A stretch of DNA of 64,000 bases from Pseudomonadota bacterium. Its GTDB lineage: Bacteria; Pseudomonadota; Gammaproteobacteria; Steroidobacterales; Steroidobacteraceae. The stretch covers positions 20,175-84,174 of the forward strand of contig QGVD01000006.1 of the NCBI GenBank assembly GCA_003242685.1, written 5' to 3'. The position numbers and the translations under genes were made by a program. Below the pieces are notes generated by a model. It saw only the letters and a list, made by a program, of their open reading frames with translations. It did not search any database and had not been told where the DNA came from. Within the stretch, counting starts at the first letter, position 1, and every line of letters begins with the position of its first letter. This document shows positions 26,130-33,386 of the stretch, in pieces.

Positions 26130-27024
26130 CGCCGCGCCGTCTGCACGCCGTCTGCAGGGCGATCACCGCCTCTGCCGCCACCCGGTAGAGATCCGCTCCG
26201 GGAGGGTCGGTGGAGAAAGGCGACGACTGCGGCACGGCCGGAATCTCGCGAATGCGGGCGGCAGCGGCTCTGCCCTGCAGGACGCGGGCACGCACGAGTC
26301 GCACTCCGGTGCGCGCGACGGCCGCCGCGATGGCCGGCAGCGAGTCGCGCACGAGCAGCGCAGCGGCCCGCTCCTCGCAGGCCGCCATGAGCTCCGCTCC
26401 GTCCGGCGCCACGTGGAGCTCGAGAACGATCGGACCGAACGTGGGAGACGAAAGCTCGACCTGCAGTCCCATGCGCCGGCGCCGCGTGCGAGCGGCGCGC
26501 GGCTCACGCTCCGGCGCCACTACCAGGCGCAGGAGCAGCGGCATCGGTCCCCATGCCGGTACCGGAAGAAACCAGCTTTCCCCGGGAGACGACGAGTGCA
26601 CAACGACCGTCTCGCGCATCATCGCCGCGAGTGCCGCGGCATCGGGAACGCGCCAGGTGATCTGACGCATCACGGCCGGATCGAGCCGCATGGCCGGCTG
26701 CCGGTTCAGGGCGTTGAAGTCCGGTTCGCTTCGCGCCGGCGGCAGCGCTTCGCCTTCCACCTCGAGCTCGAGCACCGGTTCGTTGGCGACCACCCGTACC
26801 AGAACGGTATCGCCGGCCCGGAGCTGACGGCCGAGCTTTCCGAGCCCCGCCAGGCGCAGCGACAGCCCTCCCGGTGTCGTCGCGATCAGGTCTTCGCCGG
26901 CCGTCTCCTCACACGTGAGGAGGAGCGACTCACCGGGCGCCGGCAGGAACTGCCCTTCCCGGGTGCCCGGCTGCACGGGTCGCGCTCTGACGACGCCGGC
27001 TATGCGATCGACGCTCACGACCAT
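26110..27024 (-). CDS. Second FliK-like protein (Flg_hook domain)
   Basis: This 304-residue protein has an OB-like N-terminal stretch (LLLTCEETAGEDLIATTPGG, then LRAGDTVLVRVVANEPVLEL). A region at about 190-260 matches the FliK C-terminal Flg_hook pattern: VELSSPTFGPIVLELHVAPD, then RDSLPAIAAAVARTGVRLVR. It lacks a long disordered ruler region. It may regulate export or hook length alongside fliK; that is inference. ATG 27024 has a very close AGGGG, so a GTG at 27018 is the better-spaced start. It is transcribed toward flhA, downstream of the flagellin gene. Confidence 0.65.
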   Translation of the reverse strand: MVVSVDRIAGVVRARPVQPGTREGQFLPAPGESLLLTCEETAGEDLIATTPGGLSLRLAGLGKLGRQLRAGDTVLVRVVANEPVLELEVEGEALPPARSEPDFNALNRQPAMRLDPAVMRQITWRVPDAAALAAMMRETVVVHSSSPGESWFLPVPAWGPMPLLLRLVVAPEREPRAARTRRRRMGLQVELSSPTFGPIVLELHVAPDGAELMAACEERAAALLVRDSLPAIAAAVARTGVRLVRARVLQGRAAAARIREIPAVPQSSPFSTDPPGADLYRVAAEAVIALQTACRRRGVSPASR

Positions 27025-27039
27025 CCCCTGAGGTGCGAT

Positions 27040-27066
27040 GAGCCGGCCGCAGGAGACGGCCGGCTC
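27040..27066 (-). terminator. Hairpin between flagellin and FliK-like gene
   Basis: GAGCCGGCCG (27040-27049) and CGGCCGGCTC (27057-27066) form a perfect 10-bp stem with a 7-base loop, 64 bases past the fliC stop. There is no T-run on either side, so it is a terminator-like or mRNA-stabilising hairpin rather than a textbook Rho-independent terminator. It would separate abundant flagellin mRNA from the gene downstream. Confidence 0.6.
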
Positions 27067-27129
27067 TTCGCGGCGTGCTCATGCCGCCGGGCGCATGGTC
27101 CGACACCCGGCGACATGCTCTCGGGCGCC

Positions 27130-28008
27130 TTAGTGCATCAGCGCGACCACGAGCTGCGACAGGCTGCTGCTCTGCTTCAGAGCCGCCGTGCCGGCCTGCA
27201 TCAGCAGCTGCTTGGCCGTCGAGTTCGCGGTCTCCTGGGCGTAGTCCACGTCCATGATGCGGCCGCGCGAGGCGGTCGTGTTCGTGATCATGTTGCCCAG
27301 GTTGTTGTACACGTGCTCGAGGCGGTTCGAGGCCGCACCGAGCTGCGCACGGATCGCGCCCACCGCGGCGATGGCGTTGTTGATGGTATCGATGATGGCG
27401 TTCGTACCGCCCGTGAGCTCGGTGCCAGTAACACCCGTGTTGGTGTACGTGCCGGCAACCTGATCCAGCGCGGTCGTCAGGGCGGTCAGGCTCGCCGACG
27501 TGTTGACGGCCATCGTTTCCGTCGTGCTCGCGCCGATCTGGAACGTGATGGCGGCGGACAGCAGACCGCCCGAGCCGTCAGTCGTAGTGCCGTCGCTGAA
27601 CAGCCGCTGACCGCCGAACGCGGAGCTGCGGATGATGTTGTTGAGTTCGATGCCGAGCGCGTCGTACTCGGCCTGCAGGGCCGCCCGGTCGGCCGCCGTG
27701 GACGACGCGTTGAACGCCTCGGTCGCAAGGTCCTTCATGCGCAGGAGCACGTTGGTGAGCTCCTGGAAGGCCCCTTCCGCCGTCTGCATCATCGAGATGC
27801 CGTTCTGCGTGTTCTTCTGCGCCACCGTCATGCCGCGCGTCTGCGCCAGCAGTCGAGTGGCGATCTGCAGACCCGCCGCATCGTCCATCGCCGAGTTGAC
27901 GCGGTAGCCCGTACCGAGACGGGTCAGCGACGTGCTGAGCGCCTTCTGCGTGGCAGCCAGTGCATTCTGCGAGGACAGTGCCGCAGCGTTCGTATGAAGA
28001 CTGAGCAT
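27130..28008 (-). CDS. fliC: Flagellin (LafA-type, compact)
   Basis: This is the filament subunit. The 291-residue protein has complete D0/D1 ends: SLHTNAAALSSQNALAATQK, LGTGYRVNSAMDDAAGLQIA and the C-terminal LGAASNRLEHVYNNLGNMIT, then DVDYAQETANSTAKQLLMQA. The central variable region is short (about residues 150-200), so there is little or no D2/D3. The ATG at 28008 has GGAGTGTC upstream; the open frame runs 22 codons further. It is separated from fliD, unlike most lateral systems where they adjoin. Confidence 0.97.
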   Translation of the reverse strand: MLSLHTNAAALSSQNALAATQKALSTSLTRLGTGYRVNSAMDDAAGLQIATRLLAQTRGMTVAQKNTQNGISMMQTAEGAFQELTNVLLRMKDLATEAFNASSTAADRAALQAEYDALGIELNNIIRSSAFGGQRLFSDGTTTDGSGGLLSAAITFQIGASTTETMAVNTSASLTALTTALDQVAGTYTNTGVTGTELTGGTNAIIDTINNAIAAVGAIRAQLGAASNRLEHVYNNLGNMITNTTASRGRIMDVDYAQETANSTAKQLLMQAGTAALKQSSSLSQLVVALMH

Positions 28009-28074
28009 GTATGACACTCCTGATTGTTGACCGCGAGAGCGACACCGTCGGTGATCGCTCGCTCTCGATCCCAC

Positions 28075-28102
28075 TGTGCGACCGTGAGGAGACCGAACTT
28101 AA
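28075..28102 (-). promoter_or_regulatory. Candidate sigma-28 promoter of fliC
   Basis: On the minus strand TTAAGTTC (28102-28095) resembles the sigma-28 -35 TAAAGTTT at 6 of 8 positions. After 12 bases comes GTCGCACA (28082-28075), which matches GCCGATAA at 4 of 8. It lies 67-95 bases before the flagellin ATG. The -10 half is weak; support comes mainly from flagellin genes usually being FliA-dependent. The rest of the 288-base space to the next gene (28009-28296) shows nothing else clear. Confidence 0.3.
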
Positions 28103-28296
28103 GTGCGGCAGCCTCGCCTGCTCGCGCCCCCGTGCAGCACCGGGTATGCATTCTGTCAAGTCCTGTCCGATTCCGATCGGCGATGCCTCCCGCCGATCCC
28201 CGGCGTAGACGGTGCGGGAACGGACGTTGCGGGCAGCGGAACCCGCGACAGCGCATCGCGCGACCCCTTCAACGGCTGCCGTTACGGAGAGCTTCC

Positions 28297-29040
28297 ATGA
28301 GAGATCGCAGGACTTCCTGTCCGGGCCGTCGTCACTTGATGAAGACCGTGGGTGCCGCAGTCGTGCTGAGCGCCCTGCCTTTCGGCGAGCGCGCTGCCGC
28401 CGCAGAAAGCGGCAAGGGGCGAATCGGCATGATCGGCTCGGGCCGCGTCGGCAGCGCGCTCGGCCGCGTGTGGGCGCAGGCCGGACACGAAGTGATGTTC
28501 TCCTCCCGCAATCTGGAGGACGACAGGAAGCTGGCTGCGGAGGTCGGAGCGAACGCCCGTGCAGGCACACCGGGCGAGGCAGCCGCATTCGGCGAGGTTC
28601 TCGTGTTCGCGGTGCCCTACGGCGCGTTGCCCGAGCTCGGCAAGGCGCTCGCGGGCTCGATCGAGGGCAAGGTCGTCATCGACGCGTGCAATCCCTTCCC
28701 GCAGCGTGACGGCGACATCGCGGTCGAGGCACGCGAGAAGGGCGCCGGTCTGAAGTCGGCGGAGCTCCTCCCCGGCGCGCGCATCGTACGTGCGTTCAAC
28801 GCAGTGGGCGCCGCGCGGATGGCCGAGGCACACCGGGAACCCGGGCGCATCGGCATGCCGATCGCGGGGGACGACAAGGAAGCGATCGAGATCGCGTCGC
28901 GCCTCATCCGCGAGATCGGTTACGAGCCCGTTCTGATCGGCGGGCTCGAGATGGGCAAGTACCTGATGCCGGGCACTCCCCTCGCAGGCGAGCACTCTCC
29001 CGAGGAGATCCGCCGGATCGCGGCGACACTGAACCCCTGA
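28297..29040 (+). CDS. Tat-exported NAD(P)-binding oxidoreductase (F420-dependent reductase fold)
   Basis: The 247-residue protein has a Rossmann N-terminus GRIGMIGSGRVGSALGRVWA (GSGRVG at about 47-52). The NADP oxidoreductase/F420-reductase pattern follows: MFSSRNLEDDRKLAAEVG, VVIDACNPFPQRDGDIA, LPGARIVRAFNAVGA. Before it is a signal with a twin-arginine motif (GRRHLMKT) and a hydrophobic stretch ending ERAAAA, so it is probably exported folded. GGAGA lies 8 bases before the ATG at 28297; a longer open frame upstream looks spurious. Substrate unknown; F420 use is not implied. Confidence 0.8.
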   Translation: MRDRRTSCPGRRHLMKTVGAAVVLSALPFGERAAAAESGKGRIGMIGSGRVGSALGRVWAQAGHEVMFSSRNLEDDRKLAAEVGANARAGTPGEAAAFGEVLVFAVPYGALPELGKALAGSIEGKVVIDACNPFPQRDGDIAVEAREKGAGLKSAELLPGARIVRAFNAVGAARMAEAHREPGRIGMPIAGDDKEAIEIASRLIREIGYEPVLIGGLEMGKYLMPGTPLAGEHSPEEIRRIAATLNP

Positions 29041-29044
29041 CGCG

Positions 29045-29085
29045 GTCTTCCGGAAGACGCGGACGGCGCCCCGGGGGCACCGTCC
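29045..29085. terminator. Double hairpin between convergent genes
   Basis: Two inverted repeats fill the 54-base gap between genes converging from both sides. One is a 14-base perfect palindrome, GTCTTCCGGAAGAC (29045-29058). The other is GGACGG-x-GCC paired with GGC-x-CCGTCC (29061-29085, one mismatch). There is no T-run. A bidirectional terminator is the natural reading. Confidence 0.55.
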
Positions 29086-29094
29086 GATGCACGC

Positions 29095-30018
29095 TCAGCT
29101 CGGCTTCTCGCCCTTCACCGTGGTGCGATAGAGCTCGCGGCGATAGCCGTGATAGTCGTTGTACGCCTGGTGGACGCAGAGCCGGTTGTCCCACATGGCA
29201 AGCGTTCCCGGATACCACCTCAGCCGGCACGTGAACGCCGACTGCGTGACGTAATCCGCAAGGAACTTCAGGATCGGCGCCGATTCCTCCTCCGTCATGC
29301 CTTCGATGCCGATCGCATAGGCGGAATCCACGAACAGCGCCTTCTCGCCCGTGACGGGATGCGTGCGCACCAGGGGATGGAAACTGCCCCGGATCTTGCG
29401 CTGCAGATCCTCCGGCAGTTTCTCCGCGTAACGCGTGGCCGCGAGCCGCCCGATCGGGCTGTCGCTCACCTGCACCGCTTCCTGCGCGGCGCGCAGCACG
29501 TCGCGCATCGAGAAGTGCACCTTCAGGTTCTGGATCATCGCCTTGTACGTATCGCTCAGCGTGGCGTAGGCCAGCGCGGAGTTCGCCCAGATGGTGTCGC
29601 CACCGAACGGCGGCACTTCGACGGCGTACAGGATCGTGATCGCCGGCGGCTCCGGCAGGAACGGCGAGTCCGTGTGCCAGCCCTCGCCGAACACCATCTT
29701 CGAAGGGTCGTCCGCCTCCTTGATGAGCGGCTGCACGTTGCGGTGACCCGGCACGCCCTGCGTATACGCGTCTTCCGCGAAGGGACCGAAACGCAGGCTG
29801 AACGCCTCGTGATCCCCATGCGTGATGCGCTGGTCACGCAGGAAGATCATCTTGTGCCTGAAGAGGGCGTGACGCAGCTCGGCGAACTGCTCGTCGGTGA
29901 TCCGGGTGACGTCAACGCCGAGGACCTCGGCGCCCATCGCCGCGGCGATGGGCTGAACCTCGATGTGACGGTACTTCGCGGCGTGATTGTCGAACTTGCC
30001 GGTGGGATGCAGTCGCAT
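29095..30018 (-). CDS. TauD/TfdA-family Fe(II)/2-oxoglutarate dioxygenase
   Basis: The family oxidises sulfonates, alkyl sulfates or related small acids with 2-oxoglutarate. The 307-residue protein has the facial triad: WHTDSPF (His115, Asp117) and LCVHQAYNDY (distal His283). The 2-oxoglutarate-binding Arg is in YRRELYRTTVKGE (about Arg294). It follows a membrane protein and a sulfatase on the same strand, so a role in organosulfur use (taurine dioxygenase or alkylsulfatase AtsK type) is likely, but substrate cannot be read from sequence. Confidence 0.9.
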   Translation of the reverse strand: MRLHPTGKFDNHAAKYRHIEVQPIAAAMGAEVLGVDVTRITDEQFAELRHALFRHKMIFLRDQRITHGDHEAFSLRFGPFAEDAYTQGVPGHRNVQPLIKEADDPSKMVFGEGWHTDSPFLPEPPAITILYAVEVPPFGGDTIWANSALAYATLSDTYKAMIQNLKVHFSMRDVLRAAQEAVQVSDSPIGRLAATRYAEKLPEDLQRKIRGSFHPLVRTHPVTGEKALFVDSAYAIGIEGMTEEESAPILKFLADYVTQSAFTCRLRWYPGTLAMWDNRLCVHQAYNDYHGYRRELYRTTVKGEKPS

Positions 30019-30120
30019 GGCTACCGCTTTGCCTCGAGCGTCCGGTCGACGGGCCGACGGCCATGATAAGCGACGCCCACCGCAGCAGGCACCGGGATTT
30101 TCCGAGAGCCGCCCGAGGGC

Positions 30121-30792
30121 TCACATGCCCCAGAGAACCCCTCCCGGTGCCGGGCACCGCTCGACCTCTTCCGGCTCGTCCACTTCGCTGTCGAGCAGCC
30201 AGCACTGGTCGAGCACCGAGCAGTAGCAGGCTCTGAACCGCACTTTGTGCCGTGCCTTTTCGAACCGCTCCCACAGCACCGGATCGTTGCCCTCCTTCGG
30301 CAGATACACGATGCGGAGCCATTCCTCACGGCTCATCACGCGGTGCCGCAGCCCCGTGATGATGTTCTTCGTCTCGCCCTCGTACCCGCAGCACAGGCGC
30401 AGCAGCTCGCGGAGACCGCGCACGGGCGTGCCGTCGTAGGACAGCTCGGCCCAACGGATGCGCGCGGGACCGATGCCGCGGTTGAGGAGATCCAGGGTAA
30501 CCGCCTCCTCGCCTTCCGGTGTGATGTCGCCCGTGCCGAAGATCAGCGACGGCCAGACACTCGCCGCCAGTATCCGCTCCTGAGTCCGGTTCGCATTGAC
30601 GGCGACCACCAGCGACAGTGCGGAGATGAACAGCACGCCCGCGCCGATCACGAACTCCATGCGGCGACGGGAGAACCAGCTGCGCCGCACGGGCGCCGGT
30701 GCAGCGTTCGAACGTCTTTCGCCGTCCGCCGTCGCGGGCGGCATGCGCACAGTACCGGGTGATGTATCGCTCGTCGGTCTTTCGTCGCTCAT
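30121..30792 (-). CDS. Single-pass membrane protein of unknown function, Cys-rich periplasmic domain
   Basis: I do not recognise a family. The 223 residues comprise a Pro/Thr-rich N-terminal tail (about 1-40), one TM segment (EFVIGAGVLFISALSLVVAV, about 46-66) and a ~155-residue domain. That domain has seven Cys: LCCGYE, ACYCS, DQCWLL and RCPAPG. The part after the TM (SVWPSLIFGTGDITPEGEEA, LLNRGIGPARIRWAEL) resembles a beta-sandwich. It lies between a sulfatase and a TauD-type gene on the same strand with gaps of 63 and 102 bases. Confidence 0.75.
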   Translation of the reverse strand: MSDERPTSDTSPGTVRMPPATADGERRSNAAPAPVRRSWFSRRRMEFVIGAGVLFISALSLVVAVNANRTQERILAASVWPSLIFGTGDITPEGEEAVTLDLLNRGIGPARIRWAELSYDGTPVRGLRELLRLCCGYEGETKNIITGLRHRVMSREEWLRIVYLPKEGNDPVLWERFEKARHKVRFRACYCSVLDQCWLLDSEVDEPEEVERCPAPGGVLWGM

Positions 30793-30855
30793 GACCGGAC
30801 AATCCTACCGCAACACAGGAGCGCCGCCCGCACCGCTCCAGTGCCGTTGCGGTGT

Positions 30856-32241
30856 TCAGTACCGGTCGACGAGCGTGCGCAACGTCTTGTTGTTCCAGCT
30901 CGCGCTTTCCGCGGGGTAAGGGAGCATGGTGGCGTTCCAGCGCTCCCAGTCCGCCTTGAGCGTTGCGAAGAGCTCCGGGTGATGCGATTTCAGATCGCCC
31001 CTCTCCTGCGGATCCGCCACGATGTCGAAGAGGTACTCTCTGCCGCTGATACGCAGGTACTTCCACTTGCCTCGCCGCATCGCCGCCTGGTCGTTCGCCT
31101 TGTACCGCCAGTAGAGATCCCGCTCGAACGTGCGTGATTCGAGCAGCGTCGGCAGAAGGCTCATGCCGTCCGTCGGCGGCCATTGCTCGCGCGGCACACC
31201 GGCGGCCTCGAGGAAGGTCGGCATCCAGTCCATGGTGATCGCGGGCTGATCGGTCACCGTGCCGCGCGGAACACGTCCCGGCCAGCGCACGAGGAGCGGC
31301 GTGCGGATACCGCCCTCGAGCACCTCGGACTTCATCCCGTTGAACGGCCAGTTCTTCGCGAAACGCTCGCCGCCGTTGTCGGACGTGAAGACGACGATGG
31401 TGTCGTCCGCACGTCCGCTCGCCCGAAGCGCCGCGAGCACGTGACCCACGTTCTGGTCGAGCGACTCGATCATCGCGCGATACGTGGCGATGGTGCCGCC
31501 ATCGAAGTGCATCGCGTTCGCGATCCTGCGTGCGAGCGCCTCGTCGCCCGGACCCTCCCACGGCCAGTGCGGCGCGGTGAAATGCAGGCTCAGCAGGAAC
31601 GGGCGCGGATCGCTGCTCATGCGCATGATCTCCTGCGCCGCGCGGTCGCCGAGCAGATCGGTCAGATAACCGACCGCCTCCACCGGGACGTCTCCGTCCC
31701 ACAGATCGCGGATCGATTCCGTCGCCGCTTCACCCGTGGAGGTGCGGCGGATGTCGTGCGTGAAGTAATCGACGCCGCCGCCGCGGATACCCCAGAAGCG
31801 GTCGTAGCCGTGACGCAGCGGGCTGTGCCGGTCCTGCATCCCGAGATGCCACTTGCCGACGAGCGAAGTCTGGTACCCCGCCCTCTTGAGTTGCAGCGGC
31901 AAGGTCTCGACGCCCGGTTCGAGTCCAACGGCCTGTGTGCCCACGGGCTCCTCGAGCCCCACGCGCAGCCGGTACTGGTAACGTCCCGTGATGAGCGCGA
32001 CGCGGGTCGGCGAGCAGACGGGGCTGTTCGAGTATCCGTGATCGAACTTCATGCCGTCGCGCGCGAGCGCGTCGAGATGCGGGGTCGACACGTCGTCGCG
32101 TCCATAGCAGCCGATGTCGGCCCACCCCATGTCGTCGGCCATGATGAACAGAAAACTGGGACGCCTCTCGGCGCTGCGAACGACCACGGGCGCCATCAGA
32201 CAGGCGGCAGCGCCCTTCAGGAGACTGCGACGATCGACCAT
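30856..32241 (-). CDS. Tat-exported arylsulfatase-type sulfatase
   Basis: Hydrolyses sulfate esters in the periplasm. The 461-residue protein has a Tat signal (DRRSLLKGAAACLMAP). The metal-binding start is FLFIMADDMGWADIGCYG. The sulfatase signature SPVCSPTRVALITGRY contains the Cys76-x-Pro-x-Arg80 that becomes formylglycine. VVFTSDNGGERFAKNWPFNG completes the metal site. GGGGGGAAGTGA precedes the ATG. No formylglycine-generating enzyme gene lies nearby. Divergent from a LysR regulator 125 bases away, which may control it. Confidence 0.93.
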   Translation of the reverse strand: MVDRRSLLKGAAACLMAPVVVRSAERRPSFLFIMADDMGWADIGCYGRDDVSTPHLDALARDGMKFDHGYSNSPVCSPTRVALITGRYQYRLRVGLEEPVGTQAVGLEPGVETLPLQLKRAGYQTSLVGKWHLGMQDRHSPLRHGYDRFWGIRGGGVDYFTHDIRRTSTGEAATESIRDLWDGDVPVEAVGYLTDLLGDRAAQEIMRMSSDPRPFLLSLHFTAPHWPWEGPGDEALARRIANAMHFDGGTIATYRAMIESLDQNVGHVLAALRASGRADDTIVVFTSDNGGERFAKNWPFNGMKSEVLEGGIRTPLLVRWPGRVPRGTVTDQPAITMDWMPTFLEAAGVPREQWPPTDGMSLLPTLLESRTFERDLYWRYKANDQAAMRRGKWKYLRISGREYLFDIVADPQERGDLKSHHPELFATLKADWERWNATMLPYPAESASWNNKTLRTLVDRY

Positions 32242-32306
32242 TCACTTCCCCCCGATGTCCTCGGCGTACGACAATGTTCCCGTCCGCACGCTCGGGAAAG
32301 CAATAA

Positions 32307-32336
32307 TCGCGGGCCGGCTCAGGTCATCAGCCGCGA
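32307..32336. promoter_or_regulatory. Inverted repeat in the sulfatase-LysR divergent region
   Basis: TCGCGG (32307-32312) and CCGCGA (32331-32336) form a 6-bp inverted repeat with 18 bases between, about 30 bases before the chosen LysR start and 66-95 bases before the divergent sulfatase. LysR regulators usually bind such sites between themselves and a target. Short GC-only arms make chance likely in this base composition. Confidence 0.2.
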
Positions 32337-32366
32337 ATGATGGGTGCGTCTTACGCGAAAGCTGCC

Positions 32367-33251
32367 ATGTACTCCTTCACCTTCCGTCAGATCGAAGTGT
32401 TCCTCGCGATCTGCCGCGCAGGGAACTTCAGCGCGGCTGCCGGGCAGCTCGATGTCTCGCAGCCCGCCATCAGCAACGTGATCCGCTCGCTCGAGTCGCA
32501 GCTCGGTGTGGAGCTCTTCGAGCGCCGCAGAGGTGCGTCCTGTGTGCTCACGCGCGAGGGCATCGCCTTCAGGGACTGCGCGCAGCAGTTCCTCTCCCAG
32601 TGCGAAGCCATCGGCCGCGGCGCACGGCGCGGCCGCCTCCGCCCGAGGCCGCTGCGCGTGTTCGTCGGCGGGCATCTGCTCGAGGACTTCGTGCGTCCGC
32701 TGCTTCCCGAGCTCCACGAGGAGCATCCCCAGCTGCAGCTCAACTTCCTTCCCGAGCGCAGCCGCGACCAGCTCCTGCAGGAAATCCAGGCGGGAAAGAT
32801 CGACGTCGCCGTGATCACGGCGCCGGCGGACGAGCGCCCGCCCGGGTCGCTCCACCTCGGCACCGTGCCTGCGGGCGTCTACGGTGCACGCAACTTCCGC
32901 GGACCGCTGACGGCGGAGGAGGTCTCGGCGCTGCCCTTCCTCCTGCCTCCCGCCGGCACGAAGCTCACCGGCTCCATGCTGCGCGCGCTCGAGAAGCAGG
33001 GTGTCGTTCCTTCGCGCATCGTGGATTTCTGCCAGTACCACGACGTGCGCATCCGGCTGGCCTGCCGCGGCAAGGGCGTCACGTTCTCCGTGCAGAGCGT
33101 CATCGAAAAGCACGATCCGCGCGGCCAGCTCCGCATGGTGTTCGCGACCGAGCCCTGGGAGCGGCGGCTGTACATCAATCCGCACGTGGAACCTGCGAGC
33201 GCCACCGCGATCGCAAGCTTCATGACCCGTGCGCTCTCGACCGATCGCTGA
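32367..33251 (+). CDS. LysR-family transcriptional regulator
   Basis: The 294-residue protein has the N-terminal winged helix (FRQIEVFLAICRAGNFSAAA, then LDVSQPAISNVIRSLESQLG and VELFERRRG). A periplasmic-binding-like effector domain follows (PLRVFVGGHLLEDFVRPLLP, IDVAVITAPAD, IRLACRGKGVTFSVQSVIEK). I start at the ATG that gives the standard LysR N-terminus; ATGs at 32337 and 32340 would add ten residues, and no start has a good ribosome site. Candidate targets are the divergent sulfatase and the downstream TonB receptor. Confidence 0.92.
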   Translation: MYSFTFRQIEVFLAICRAGNFSAAAGQLDVSQPAISNVIRSLESQLGVELFERRRGASCVLTREGIAFRDCAQQFLSQCEAIGRGARRGRLRPRPLRVFVGGHLLEDFVRPLLPELHEEHPQLQLNFLPERSRDQLLQEIQAGKIDVAVITAPADERPPGSLHLGTVPAGVYGARNFRGPLTAEEVSALPFLLPPAGTKLTGSMLRALEKQGVVPSRIVDFCQYHDVRIRLACRGKGVTFSVQSVIEKHDPRGQLRMVFATEPWERRLYINPHVEPASATAIASFMTRALSTDR

Positions 33252-33260
33252 GCGCTCCGC

Positions 33261-33284
33261 ACCCATCACGAATGTCTGATGGGT
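33261..33284. promoter_or_regulatory. Perfect inverted repeat between LysR gene and TonB receptor
   Basis: ACCCATCA (33261-33268) and TGATGGGT (33277-33284) form a perfect 8-bp inverted repeat with an 8-base spacer, 10 bases after the lysR stop and ~100 bases before the receptor ATG. It contains ATC-N10-GAT, close to LysR box spacing, and is less GC-rich than its surroundings. It could be the operator for the receptor gene or a weak terminator for lysR; there is no T-run. Confidence 0.45.
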
Positions 33285-33346
33285 AGGGATAGCCCGCAAC
33301 CCTAATGCTTGTCGCAGGGATGCCTCTTTACGATCCCCCGCATTCA

Positions 33347-33360
33347 GTCACTTCGGTGAC
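33347..33360 (+). promoter_or_regulatory. UUCG-capped hairpin in the TonB receptor leader
   Basis: GTCAC-TTCG-GTGAC makes a 5-bp stem closed by a C(UUCG)G tetraloop, an unusually stable small RNA hairpin, ending 26 bases before the receptor ATG and just upstream of its G-rich ribosome site. It could affect mRNA stability or translation; no larger riboswitch-like fold is evident. Confidence 0.4.
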
Positions 33361-33386
33361 AACCTACACGAAGCAGGGGGGAATCG

